A program made the translations under genes and the position numbers. This document shows positions 55,343 to 64,000 of a DNA stretch of 64,000 bases, piece by piece. Position 1 is the stretch's first letter; each line of letters begins with the position of its first letter. A model generated the notes under the pieces. That model was not told the origin of the DNA and made no database searches. It was given only the letters and a program-made list of their open reading frames with translations. This DNA is from Azospirillum sp. 412522 (GTDB lineage Bacteria > Pseudomonadota > Alphaproteobacteria > Azospirillales > Azospirillaceae), in assembly GCF_019805165.1 (NCBI RefSeq), contig NZ_RWIJ01000011.1:15331-79330 (forward strand), read 5' to 3'.

Positions 55343-58300
55343 CTACTCGACCACCTCAGCCATCCGCATCGCGGTCGCGGCGGCATCACGCCGAACGAAG
55401 GCCAGAAAATCCTCGTAGGGCATCGGCCGGCCCAGCAGATAGCCCTGGCACTGGTCGCAGCCCAGGTCGGCGAGACAGTCGTACTGCTCCTCCGTCTCCA
55501 CCCCTTCGGCGAGCGTCTGCATGCGCAAGGAGCGGGCCATGCCGATGATCGCCTCGGCGATGGCCCCGCTGTCCGGGTTGCCGGCGCGCAGGCCGCTGAC
55601 GAAGCTGCGGTCGATCTTCAGCTTGTCCACCCGGAAGCGCTTCAGATAGGCCAGCGAGGAATAGCCGGTGCCGAAATCGTCGATGGCGAGCGGCACGCCC
55701 ATCTCGCGCAGTTGCGAGAAGGTTTCCGACACCACGTCTGACTCGTCCATCAGGACGCTTTCCGTCACCTCGAGCTCCAGGGCCGACGGCGGGATCCCGT
55801 AGGCGGACAGCCAGCCGGCCACCCGCTCCGCCAGACCGGGGCGGCGCACCTGCACGGCCGACAGGTTGATGGCGATCAGCAGATCATGGTGGCGCAGCAG
55901 TTCGGCCGCACGGCGGCAGGCTTCGCCCAGCACCCAGTCGCCCAGCGGCAGGATCAGGCCGGTGTCCTCGGCGACCGGAATGAACTGGCCGGGCATGATC
56001 AGCGTGCCGTCGGGCTGGCGCCAGCGCACAAGCGCCTCCGCCCCGATCAGCCGGCGGCCGTCCATCGAGAACTGCGGCTGGAAATGCAGCTCCAGCTCGT
56101 TGTTGGCCAGTGCCCGGCGCAGGTTGCTTTCGGTCCACATCCGGTCGGACGCCCGGCGGTTCAGCTCCGGCGTGAAGAACTGGTAGGTCGCCCGCCCGGC
56201 CTCCTTGGCGGCGTACATCGCCATGTCGGCGCTCTTCAGCAGCCCGTCGATCCCGGTGCCGTCGTCCGGATAGACCGCGACGCCGATGGAGGGCGTGACC
56301 TGCAGCTCGTGCCCGTCGATCAGGTAGGGTTCCGACAGGGCGTGCAGCACCTTGCGCGCGACGATGCCGGCGGAGTCGGGACTGTCCATGTCGCTGATGA
56401 GGATGATGAACTCGTCGCCGCCCTGCCGGCTGACGGTGTCGCTGGCCCGCACGGTGCCGACCAGCCGCTCCGCCACCCCGCGCAGCAGGCTGTCGCCGAC
56501 CTGATGGCCCAGGCTGTCGTTGATGGTCTTGAAGCGGTCGAGGTCGACGAACAGCAACCCCACCTTGGTGCCATGGCGCCCCGCCGCCAGCATTGCGCGT
56601 TCCAGCCGGTCGCGCAGGAGGAAACGGTTGGGCAGGTCGGTCAGGAAGTCGAACTGCGCCAGATGGCGGATGCGCTCCTCCTGCGCGCGGGTTTCGGTGA
56701 TGTCGGTGAAGGCCGCGATGTAGTTGACGACGGCACCGTCCTCGTTCCTGACCAGCTTGACGCTCAGCCATTCCGGGAACACCTCGCCGCTCTTGCGGGT
56801 GCTCCAGATCTCGCCGGCCCAATGTCCCTCGGCCGCCAGCTGCAGCCAGAGATCCTCGTAGAAGCCGGGCGGGTTGCGGTCGGAGCGCAGGAAGTCCGGG
56901 CTACGGCCCAGGACCTCGTCGCGCTCATAACCGGTGATGCGGGAAAAGGCGTCGTTGGCGGCAACGATCTGCCGGTGTTCGTTGGCGACGAACATGCCTT
57001 CCGCGGCGTTGTCGAACACCTTGGCCGACAGCCGCAGCTGCCATTCCGCCCGCTTGCGCTCGCTGATGTCGCGGGCGATGGCGGAGTAATAGACGTCTCC
57101 CTCATAGGTGATGCGGCTGGCGGTGACCTCGAGCTCCAGCGTGCGGCCGTCGGCGGTACGATAGACGCTCTCGTAATGGCTGGCCGCGCCCTCCCCCTCG
57201 GCGGCGAAGCGCTTGAGCAGGTCGGCCTGCCCCGTCACCAGATCCTCCAGCGTCCCGCCCAGCGCCTTGCAGCCGAAGGGATTGACGTAGGCGATGCGCA
57301 GCCCGGCGTCGGCCAGCACGACGATCTCCGACACGTGGTCTATGAAGAAATTGGCGAGATAGAGCTGGCGCGCCCGTTCGCGCAGCATGCTGTCTCCGTG
57401 GCTGACCCGCAGCTGGTAACCGCCGACGATGCGCCGGATCCAGCCGGTGACCAGCCACGACACGCCGACCGACGCCGCCAGCGCCACGCCCAGCACCGCG
57501 ACCGTGGTCCAGACCCGCTGGTTGACGCCGCGGCTGATCTCCGCCCGGCGGATCTCCATCTCCCTGCCGACATCGTCGATGTAGAAGCCGGCGACCAGAA
57601 TCCAGCCCCAGACGCTGGGGGCGGAGACATAGGCCATCTTCGGCGTCGGCCGCGCGGTGACCGGATGGATCCAGTCATAGCGCAGCTCTCCGCCGCCCTG
57701 GCGGCCGAGGTCCAGCAGGCGGGTGACGAGGTCGCGTTCGGTCTTCCATGGCAGGTCGCGGGCGTTCATCCCCTCCGACGCCGGAGCGGTCGGCGACAGC
57801 AGCACCTGCCCGTCCTGACGCAGCACGCCGATATAGCCGGTCTCGCCGAAGCGGAAGGCGCGCAGCCGTTCCAGCGATTCGCGCTGCAAGCGCGCCTCCA
57901 CCGCATCCAGGGAGTCGCTGGCGCCGATCAGCCAGTCGTAGGGTTCGAAGCGTCGGACGAAGGCCAGCTTGTCGACAGTCTGTGCCGGGTCGTCCGGCAT
58001 GCGCCAGCGGTAACGGGCGAAGCCGCGCAGGCTGGGGTCCTGGACCGCCCGCAACAGCTCGCGCACCACCTCGGCGCCCTGCGGATCGGGCGCTGCGAGG
58101 GGCGAGGTGCCCTCCTGCGACGGGTCGATCGGCATCAGCACCGAGGCGCCGTTCAATTCGTTGACGAAGTAATAGCCGCGACCGCCAGAGAAGCGCAGGG
58201 GACGCAGCGTCTCCTTGATCGATTCCCGCACCGACGCCTCGGGCAGGATGTCCTTTTCCCGGTCATGGACGCTGCGGGCGATGGCATAGGCCTCATCGAC

Positions 58301-58600
58301 CTGGGCGCGCAGCTGCTCCTTCAGCAGCGGCTCGACGCGCGAGCGCATGTAGGCGAGGTAGGACTGCGCGTTCTCCACCTCCTGCACCAGGGCCTGATGC
58401 TGCTCCTCGACATAGCGCGCCTCGCTCTGCTGGAGGTCGTGCTCCAGGTCCGCCCAATGCTGCCAGACGAAGTAGAAGCCGAGTCCGAGGACGAGCGCCG
58501 ACACCAGCGCCATCGACGCCAGGAATTGCAGGCGATAGAGCCGGGCCTCGTCGGACGAGCGTGACGGCGCGCGGACCAGCTCGGCGACGGGGTCGGACAA
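55343..58600 (-). CDS. Cache-PAS-PAS diguanylate cyclase/phosphodiesterase (GGDEF-EAL)
   Basis: 1085 residues. A transmembrane helix near 29-50, an sCache/dCache-type periplasmic domain (about 60-330) with YYFVNELNGASVLMPIDP, and a second helix near 365-385 lead to two PAS domains (about 420-670), then GGDEF and EAL. The GGDEF motif is intact (residues 727-731) and the EAL motif is EALVRW (855-857), with DDFGTGYSSLAYL and the KIDRSFV segment. Both activities look possible: making and degrading cyclic di-GMP. The TTG at 58600 has an AAGGGAG ribosome site and was preferred; a TTG at 58714 would add 38 residues with no support. Convergent with the YgjP-like gene. Confidence 0.93.
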   Translation of the reverse strand: MSDPVAELVRAPSRSSDEARLYRLQFLASMALVSALVLGLGFYFVWQHWADLEHDLQQSEARYVEEQHQALVQEVENAQSYLAYMRSRVEPLLKEQLRAQVDEAYAIARSVHDREKDILPEASVRESIKETLRPLRFSGGRGYYFVNELNGASVLMPIDPSQEGTSPLAAPDPQGAEVVRELLRAVQDPSLRGFARYRWRMPDDPAQTVDKLAFVRRFEPYDWLIGASDSLDAVEARLQRESLERLRAFRFGETGYIGVLRQDGQVLLSPTAPASEGMNARDLPWKTERDLVTRLLDLGRQGGGELRYDWIHPVTARPTPKMAYVSAPSVWGWILVAGFYIDDVGREMEIRRAEISRGVNQRVWTTVAVLGVALAASVGVSWLVTGWIRRIVGGYQLRVSHGDSMLRERARQLYLANFFIDHVSEIVVLADAGLRIAYVNPFGCKALGGTLEDLVTGQADLLKRFAAEGEGAASHYESVYRTADGRTLELEVTASRITYEGDVYYSAIARDISERKRAEWQLRLSAKVFDNAAEGMFVANEHRQIVAANDAFSRITGYERDEVLGRSPDFLRSDRNPPGFYEDLWLQLAAEGHWAGEIWSTRKSGEVFPEWLSVKLVRNEDGAVVNYIAAFTDITETRAQEERIRHLAQFDFLTDLPNRFLLRDRLERAMLAAGRHGTKVGLLFVDLDRFKTINDSLGHQVGDSLLRGVAERLVGTVRASDTVSRQGGDEFIILISDMDSPDSAGIVARKVLHALSEPYLIDGHELQVTPSIGVAVYPDDGTGIDGLLKSADMAMYAAKEAGRATYQFFTPELNRRASDRMWTESNLRRALANNELELHFQPQFSMDGRRLIGAEALVRWRQPDGTLIMPGQFIPVAEDTGLILPLGDWVLGEACRRAAELLRHHDLLIAINLSAVQVRRPGLAERVAGWLSAYGIPPSALELEVTESVLMDESDVVSETFSQLREMGVPLAIDDFGTGYSSLAYLKRFRVDKLKIDRSFVSGLRAGNPDSGAIAEAIIGMARSLRMQTLAEGVETEEQYDCLADLGCDQCQGYLLGRPMPYEDFLAFVRRDAAATAMRMAEVVE

Positions 58601-59023
58601 GAAGGGCTCCCTTCGGATGGCCTGTCTGATGGAACCTGCGGGACCCGGCTGGGGCCGGCCCCGATGTGCTGTGCAAGTGTTGCTTAATGCTCGTAAGGAT
58701 TCAACCGCAAGCAAATCAAATCCACTGCGGCGCGACTCTTTGACTGTTTTCCTCGCCTTCGGTTAGCGCGGGAGAACGGACGCTTAAAGGTTTAGGGAAT
58801 CGGCGGAAAGTCCGCCCGGCCAGCCATAGGCACGGATTCCCTTCTTTCGTCAACGATCCGGCCGCGAGGATCAACCCGGCAAGGGGCGGACCGGGCCGGC
58901 CGCACCGCAACGGGCCATCGCGAGGCTTTAAAACGCATGCCGGCACCGCTATGGTCGCGCGCGCGTGCTATGAGACCCGCAAGCCACCCTCAATCCAGCA
59001 CCCGCATCCTCCGGAGAGTGCCG
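58601..59023. other. 423-bp divergent region between the GGDEF-EAL gene and purB
   Basis: No gene is supported. It holds the promoters of both flanking genes. A less GC-rich stretch lies at about 58680-58800. I did not find an obvious PurR-type or other operator. A minus-strand frame at 58716-58946 has no ribosome site and is rejected. Confidence 0.45.
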
Positions 59024-60319
59024 ATGATCCCCCGCTATACCCGCCCCGAAATGGCCCGCATCTGGGAGCCGGAAAACCGCTTCCGCATCTGGTTCGAGAT
59101 CGAGGCGCACGCCTGCGACGCGCAGGCCGAGCTGGGCGTGATCCCGAAGGAGGCCGCCAAGGCGGTGTGGGAGCGCGGCAAGTGGGAGATCGACCGCATC
59201 GACGAGATCGAGCGGGAGACCCGGCACGACGTCATCGCCTTCCTGACCAATCTCGCCGAGTATGTCGGTCCCGAGGCCCGTTTCGTCCACCAGGGCATGA
59301 CCTCGTCGGACGTGCTGGACACCTGTCTCGCCGTCCAGATGACCCAGGCCGCCGACCTGCTGCTGGCCGACATGGACGCCCTGCTGGCCGCGCTGAAGCG
59401 CCGGGCGTACGAGCACAAGAACACCGTCACCATCGGCCGCAGCCACGGCATCCATGCCGAGCCGACGACCTTCGGCCTGAAGCTGGCCGGCCACTACGCC
59501 GCCTTTGTCCGCGGGCGGGAGCGTCTGGTCCAGGCGCGCCAGGACATCGCCACCTGCGCCATCTCCGGCGCCGTCGGCACCTTCGCCAACATCGACCCGC
59601 GGGTCGAGGAGCATGTCGCCGCCAAGCTGGGCCTGTCGGTGGAGCCGGTGTCGACCCAGGTCATCCCGCGCGACCGCCATGCCTTCTTCTTCTCCGTGCT
59701 GGGCGTGATCGCGTCGAGCGTGGAAAATCTGGCGACGGAAATCCGCCACCTGCAACGCACCGAGGTGCGCGAAGCGGAGGAGTATTTCCATCCCGGCCAG
59801 AAGGGTTCGTCGGCGATGCCGCACAAGCGCAACCCGGTCCTGTCGGAGAACCTGACCGGCCTGGCCCGCATCGTGCGGTCGGCCGTCGTCCCGGCGCTGG
59901 AGAACGTCGCGCTGTGGCACGAGCGCGACATCTCGCACAGCTCGGTCGAACGCATGATCGGCCCCGACGCCACCGTCACGCTGGACTTCGCCCTGGCGCG
60001 CCTGACCGGCATGATGGAAAAGCTGGTGGTCTATCCGGAGCGCATGCAGAAGAACCTGGACGACCTGGGCGGTCTGGTCTTCTCGCAGCGCGTCCTGCTG
60101 GCGCTGACCCAGGCCGGGATGAGCCGCGAGGACAGCTACAAGGCGGTGCAGCGCAACGCCATGCAGGTGTGGGAGAAGGGCGGCAACTACCTGGACCTGC
60201 TGTCGAACGACCCCGACATCGCCAAGCATATCGGCCGCGACAAGCTGGAGCCGATGTTCGACATGTCGTATCACACCAAGCATGTCGACACGGTGTTCAA
60301 GCGCGTGTTCGGCGAGTGA
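59024..60319 (+). CDS. purB: Adenylosuccinate lyase
   Basis: A 431-residue cytoplasmic enzyme of purine synthesis that splits SAICAR and adenylosuccinate, releasing fumarate. The family signature SSAMPHKRNPVLSEN lies near 264-278, and the catalytic loop GRSHGIHAEPTTFG near 141-154. Length fits the bacterial short form. The ATG at 59024 has a GGAGAG ribosome site; the frame extending to 58937 is rejected. Downstream lie BolA and glutaredoxin genes. Confidence 0.97.
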   Translation: MIPRYTRPEMARIWEPENRFRIWFEIEAHACDAQAELGVIPKEAAKAVWERGKWEIDRIDEIERETRHDVIAFLTNLAEYVGPEARFVHQGMTSSDVLDTCLAVQMTQAADLLLADMDALLAALKRRAYEHKNTVTIGRSHGIHAEPTTFGLKLAGHYAAFVRGRERLVQARQDIATCAISGAVGTFANIDPRVEEHVAAKLGLSVEPVSTQVIPRDRHAFFFSVLGVIASSVENLATEIRHLQRTEVREAEEYFHPGQKGSSAMPHKRNPVLSENLTGLARIVRSAVVPALENVALWHERDISHSSVERMIGPDATVTLDFALARLTGMMEKLVVYPERMQKNLDDLGGLVFSQRVLLALTQAGMSREDSYKAVQRNAMQVWEKGGNYLDLLSNDPDIAKHIGRDKLEPMFDMSYHTKHVDTVFKRVFGE

Positions 60320-60465
60320 CGCGCTGACGGCGCGGGCCGTTACGGCGTCTTCCGCAGGGCGGCAATTACTTGCCGGTGGATGACAAACGGCCCGGCCGCA
60401 CCTACTCTATCTCGAGAAGCATGTGCCCGGGCGGGGCAATCCTGAACAGAGCGAGGACCGTACCC

Positions 60466-60705
60466 ATGGCGATGGAAGCCGCCACGATCGAAAAGCTCAT
60501 CAAGGAGGGCATCCCGGACGCGACCGTGGAGATCGCGGACCTGCGCGGCGATGGCGACCACTATGCCGCGCTCGTCACCTCCGCCGCCTTCAAGGGCAAG
60601 AGCCGGGTGCAGCAGCACCAGATGGTCTATGCCGCCCTGCAGGGCAAGATGGGCGGCGAACTGCACGCCTTGGCGCTGACCACCGCCCTGCCGGAAGGCG
60701 CCTGA
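60466..60705 (+). CDS. BolA family protein
   Basis: 79 residues of the BolA/KH-like fold, with the closing pattern KSRVQQHQMVYAALQGKMGG and the conserved His. The GDGDHYAALV segment and the invariant His near position 57 fit the BolA family. It pairs with the CGFS-type monothiol glutaredoxin encoded 63 bases downstream; BolA-Grx complexes carry a [2Fe-2S] cluster used in iron signalling and iron-sulfur protein maturation. A GAGGA ribosome site precedes the ATG at 60466. An extension upstream to 60370 is rejected. Confidence 0.92.
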   Translation: MAMEAATIEKLIKEGIPDATVEIADLRGDGDHYAALVTSAAFKGKSRVQQHQMVYAALQGKMGGELHALALTTALPEGA

Positions 60706-60768
60706 ATACACGTCGCAACGGACAAGGCTCCGGCACTGCCGGACCGCATCGGAAGGGTTATTCAAGTC

Positions 60769-61104
<336 letters not shown>

Positions 61105-61130
61105 ATGCAGCGACGGTCCGGACAGGAATG

Positions 61131-61158
61131 GAAAAGCCCCGCTTCGGCGGGGCTTTTC
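61131..61158 (+). terminator. Rho-independent terminator after grxD
   Basis: GAAAAGCCCCGC (61131-61142), a TTCG tetraloop and GCGGGGCTTTTC (61147-61158) form a perfect 12-bp stem with the TTTT tail in the stem. Stable tetraloop. It starts 27 bases after the glutaredoxin stop. Confidence 0.9.
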
Positions 61159-61261
61159 CATGTCCGCCCCTCGGTTTGACGATAGTGATGCCGACTGCGC
61201 AGCCCGGCCATGCCCGGCGCCCCGCTGCCGGACTGCACAAACAATGTGCTAAACGGACGGT

Positions 61262-62188
61262 ATGGTTCAGACCCCGCCGCCCGCCAAGGCCCCGACCTCC
61301 ACAACCGCGGCGTTCGTCGCGGCGCTCGCCTCCTACCTGATCTGGGGACTGGTCAACCCGGTCTTCTTCAAATCGCTGGGCGACGTCGGCGCGGTGGAGA
61401 TCGTCGCGCACCGCGTGGTCTGGACGGTGGTTCTGGTCGGCTCCATCGTGCTGGCGACCCGCGGAGCGGCGGCCATCGTCACGGCGGTGGGGAACTGGCG
61501 CCGGCTGGGGATCCTGGTGGTCACCACCCTGCTGGTCACCGTCAACTGGACGGTCTTCATCTGGGCGGTGGTGAACAGCCGGCTGGTCGAGGCCAGTCTG
61601 GGATACTTCATCAACCCGCTGGTCAATGTGCTGCTGGGCGTGCTGTTCCTGCAGGAACGGCTCAGCCGCGGCCGGATGCTGGCGGTCGCCATCGCCGGAG
61701 CCGGCGTCGGCAGCCTCGTCATCAGCTATGGCGCGGTGCCGTGGGTGGCGCTGACGCTGGCGCTGTCCTTCGGCTTCTACGCCCTGGTGCGCAAGAAGGC
61801 GGCGATCGACCCGGTGATCGGGCTGCTGGTGGAAACGGCGCTGCTGTTGCCGGCCGCGCTCGGCTATCTGCTGTGGCTGGGCGGCGATGGCGCCTTCGGG
61901 CAGGGCTGGGGGGAAAGCACCCTGCTGGTGCTCGCAGGACCGATGACCGCGGTGCCGCTGGTGCTGTTCATGATCGGTGCTGCGCGGCTGACGCTGACCA
62001 CCATGGGGCTGCTGCAATATGTCGGGCCGACCGGGCAGCTTCTGCTGGGCGTGCTGGTCTATGGCGAGGCCTTCACCCGCAGCCACGCCATCACCTTCGC
62101 CTGCATCTGGGTGGCGCTCGCCGTCTTCACCGCCGACGCGGTGCACAGCCACCGCGCAACCACCCGCGCCGCCGCCGCCGCGGAGTAA
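61262..62188 (+). CDS. rarD: EamA family transporter RarD
   Basis: 308 residues with eight to ten predicted helices. The N-terminal ALASYLIWGLVNPVFFKSL segment, with the VEIVAHRVVW block, and the WTVFIWAVVNSRLVEASLGY region are typical of RarD proteins. RarD is an inner-membrane permease of the drug/metabolite superfamily, annotated as chloramphenicol-sensitive protein; the transported molecule is unknown. The ATG at 61262 follows the terminator of the previous unit by about 100 bases. It converges with the TetR gene. Confidence 0.92.
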   Translation: MVQTPPPAKAPTSTTAAFVAALASYLIWGLVNPVFFKSLGDVGAVEIVAHRVVWTVVLVGSIVLATRGAAAIVTAVGNWRRLGILVVTTLLVTVNWTVFIWAVVNSRLVEASLGYFINPLVNVLLGVLFLQERLSRGRMLAVAIAGAGVGSLVISYGAVPWVALTLALSFGFYALVRKKAAIDPVIGLLVETALLLPAALGYLLWLGGDGAFGQGWGESTLLVLAGPMTAVPLVLFMIGAARLTLTTMGLLQYVGPTGQLLLGVLVYGEAFTRSHAITFACIWVALAVFTADAVHSHRATTRAAAAAE

Positions 62189-62200
62189 CTCGGGGGGCTG

Positions 62201-62866
62201 TTACCGCGGCGTCAGACCGTGGGCGATGGTGTGGGCCAGCGTGCCGACCATGGCACAGATGCCGGCGTCGTCGCGGCCGAACACCACCTGGTCGAGGAAT
62301 CCCAGCCCGAAGCTGAGCGTCGCGATGCCGGCCGCCACATTGGCGAGGTCGGCGTCGGCGACGATGGCACCGCGGTCGCGATGGCTTTCCAGACGTTTCA
62401 GCAGGCAGGGGATGCGACTCTGCGACAGGGTGCGGGCCATCTCGTCCGCCACCGCCTGATCGACCAGCGCGCGGGCCAGCACGACGCGGGTGAAGTCGCG
62501 GCATTTCCAGCTGTGCTTCAATTGGGCGTGCAGGAAGCGGGCAAGGTCGGTCTCCAGATCCTCGTCCGGCGGCGGCATGTCGCAGCCGCCCGATTCCTCG
62601 CGCCAATAACGCTCCACCACCGCCAGCAACAGCCCGCTCTTGCCGGAGAAATAGCGCTGGATCAGCTGTTCGTTGACCCCGGCCCGCCCGGCGATCTCGC
62701 GCGTGGTCGCCGCGTCGAAGCCGCGCTCTGCGAACACCACCTTGGCGGCGTCGAGCAGCGCGCTCTCGGTCGCGGCGCGGTCGCGCTTGCGCGCTCCCCC
62801 GTCACAGCTGCCTTCACTGACGCCATTGCCGGGGCAACAGCCGTCCGCTTCCTTGCTTGCGTCCAA
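62201..62866 (-). CDS. TetR family transcriptional regulator
   Basis: 221 residues. The N-terminal helix-turn-helix (about 29-80: LLDAAKVVFAERGFDAATTR then GVNEQLIQRYFSGKSGLL) is the TetR DNA-binding domain; the C-terminal ligand domain is not assigned to a subgroup. A TTG at 62866 is the only usable start and follows a GAGGGGG ribosome site. It is divergent from the Old Yellow Enzyme gene, as nemR is from nemA in Escherichia coli. Two GTATG-type inverted repeats lie in the gap, so it probably represses both itself and the oxidoreductase. The inducer would be a reactive electrophile or a quinone, by analogy. Confidence 0.88.
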   Translation of the reverse strand: MDASKEADGCCPGNGVSEGSCDGGARKRDRAATESALLDAAKVVFAERGFDAATTREIAGRAGVNEQLIQRYFSGKSGLLLAVVERYWREESGGCDMPPPDEDLETDLARFLHAQLKHSWKCRDFTRVVLARALVDQAVADEMARTLSQSRIPCLLKRLESHRDRGAIVADADLANVAAGIATLSFGLGFLDQVVFGRDDAGICAMVGTLAHTIAHGLTPR

Positions 62867-62906
62867 AACCCGCCCCCTCTCCCGTCGGTCCCGTCAGCCC
62901 GATAAT

Positions 62907-62926
62907 AAGTATGCAGATACATACTT
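62907..62926. promoter_or_regulatory. TetR-type operator 1 with adjoining -35
   Basis: AAGTATG, 6-base spacer, CATACTT is a perfect inverted repeat. A TTGACA (62925-62930) begins at its last two bases on the plus strand, so repressor bound here would block polymerase on the oxidoreductase gene. Confidence 0.65.
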
Positions 62927-62950
62927 GACAAGCGGCTGCCTTCGGTTCAA

Positions 62951-62966
62951 GTATGTACTCACATAC
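62951..62966. promoter_or_regulatory. TetR-type operator 2
   Basis: GTATGT, 4-base spacer, ACATAC (perfect), flanked by further ATAC units at 62967-62970. It uses the same GTATG half-site as operator 1, 25 bases on. It lies in the expected -10 region of the oxidoreductase promoter and upstream of the TetR gene. Confidence 0.6.
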
Positions 62967-63018
62967 ATACAAGCCGATGACCCAATAAGCCGATTGCCCA
63001 ACAGGGGGTATTCCCGCC

Positions 63019-64000
63019 ATGCCGCAGAGCGACGATACGAACCGCAACGACACGCACGCCGCCCCTGACCTCTTCACTCCGCTGCGCCTCGGCGCGATCG
63101 AGTTGCCGAACCGCGTCGTCATGGCGCCGATGACCCGCAGCCGCGCCGGCGAGGGCAACTGCCCGACCGCGCTGACCGCCGAGTATTATGCCCAGCGCGC
63201 CTCGGCCGGCCTGATCATCACCGAAGCGACGCAGGTCTGCGACACGGCGCAGGGCTATCCCAGCACGCCGGGCATCCACACCGACGCCCAGACCCTGGCC
63301 TGGCGCGCGGTCGCGGACGCTGTGCATAACGCCGGCGGGCGGATCGTCACCCAGCTCTGGCATGTCGGCCGCATCTCCCACCCGCGTTTCCAGCCGAACG
63401 GCGCCGCCCCGGTCGCGCCCTCGGCCATCGCGGCGAAGGGCCAGCTCTTCACCGGCGCGGGCATGGAACCCTTCCCGGTGCCCCGCGCCCTGGAGACCGC
63501 CGAAATCCCCGGTCTGGTCCGCCATTTCGCGGACGCGGCCAAGCGCGCCGTTTATGATGCCGGTCTGGATGGCGTCGAGATCCACGCGGCCAACGGCTAC
63601 CTGATCGACCAGTTCCTGCGCGACCGCACCAACGCCCGCACCGACCAGTATGGCGGGACGGTGGAGAACCGCTGCCGCTTCCTGCTGGAGATCCTGGAGG
63701 CCACGGCCCATGCCATCGGCGCCGACCGCATCGGCGTCCGCCTGTCGCCGACCGGCGCCTTCAACGACATGGGCGACAGCGATCCGCTGCCGCATTTCCT
63801 GGCGATCACCAAGGCGCTGAACCCCTTCAGCCTCGCCTATCTGCATGTGATCGAGGGGCAGCCCGGCCATCATATGGCTCCGCCGGACGGCGCGCCGCAT
63901 GTGGCGTCCGCCCTGCGCGCCGCGTTCAAGGGACCGTTCATCCTGAATGGCGGCTACAGCCGCGGCGACGCCGATGCGGCGCTCGCCAAGGGCGCGGCCG
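63019..64000 (+). CDS. NADH:flavin oxidoreductase / Old Yellow Enzyme family protein (partial)
   Basis: The gene starts with ATG at 63019 and runs off the window; the first 327 residues are visible with no stop. TIM-barrel flavoprotein of the OYE/NemA/XenA type. The phosphate- and flavin-binding blocks RVVMAPMTRSRA and the catalytic His/Asn pair in EIHAANGYLIDQFL (about 184-197) are present, with TQLWHVGRISHP and the segment DQYGGTVENRCRFLLE. OYE enzymes reduce alpha,beta-unsaturated carbonyls, quinones and nitro compounds with NAD(P)H. It is divergent from a TetR gene with two palindromes between, a nemRA-like layout. The missing part would finish the barrel. Confidence 0.92.
   Translation, partial: MPQSDDTNRNDTHAAPDLFTPLRLGAIELPNRVVMAPMTRSRAGEGNCPTALTAEYYAQRASAGLIITEATQVCDTAQGYPSTPGIHTDAQTLAWRAVADAVHNAGGRIVTQLWHVGRISHPRFQPNGAAPVAPSAIAAKGQLFTGAGMEPFPVPRALETAEIPGLVRHFADAAKRAVYDAGLDGVEIHAANGYLIDQFLRDRTNARTDQYGGTVENRCRFLLEILEATAHAIGADRIGVRLSPTGAFNDMGDSDPLPHFLAITKALNPFSLAYLHVIEGQPGHHMAPPDGAPHVASALRAAFKGPFILNGGYSRGDADAALAKGAA

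Noticed and set aside
58716..58946. Minus-strand open frame of 76 codons upstream of purB
   Set aside because: It covers the divergent promoter region, lacks a ribosome site, and has no domain.

Overview
The window looks like a chromosomal segment of a GC-rich alphaproteobacterium, most likely Rhodospirillales and close to Azospirillum. The reasons are a BamF-type (DUF3035) lipoprotein between lspA and a pair of M16 peptidases, MmcB, an SDHAF4-type DUF1674 protein, two phasins with PhaR-like operators, and a very high density of hybrid histidine kinases. The assignment is inference from gene content; no rRNA or tRNA gene was recognised.

Layout. 1-4180: envelope genes (lspA, BamF-like lipoprotein, active and inactive M16 peptidases). 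4180-9600: a phosphorelay kinase, a 55-residue protein, pgi and a small membrane protein. 9750-10490: an AT-richer RTX gene broken by an in-frame stop. 10630-12400: an unknown protein and an orphan AmpR-type regulator. 12500-15170: ackA plus a MaoC-phosphotransacetylase fusion. 15660-24380: three histidine kinases, mmcB, a REC-HPt protein and a DacA-type carboxypeptidase. 24680-26290: a lipoprotein and an Anbu-like proteasome relative. 26500-31130: two phasins, then clpS-clpA. 31220-41310: NAD kinase, a three-gene partner-switching module (REC-PP2C, HATPase, STAS), and a divergent, translationally coupled run of kinase, hybrid kinase and DUF1329 protein. 41360-48000: stress-type protein, ankyrin protein, CobD/CbiB-like protein, EamA permease, an unknown gene, DHH phosphoesterase, HtpX and SDHAF4. 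48005-52600: ugpBAEC with a candidate Pho box. 52670-58600: hybrid kinase, YgjP-like metallopeptidase and a Cache-PAS-GGDEF-EAL protein. 59020-61160: purB, BolA and a CGFS glutaredoxin. 61260-64000: RarD, a TetR regulator, and a divergent Old Yellow Enzyme gene that runs off the end.

How it fits together. The phasins, acetate-kinase branch and PhaR-like boxes point to polyhydroxybutyrate storage. The ugp operon points to phosphate-controlled glycerol-3-phosphate uptake. The best candidate for an undescribed system is 32116-41313: a complete PP2C/HATPase/STAS partner switch facing a sensor kinase, a multi-receiver hybrid kinase and an exported DUF1329 protein, the last three joined by ATGA overlaps. 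Other notable points are the broken RTX gene, the Anbu-like protein without its usual neighbours, and an AmpR with no beta-lactamase beside it.
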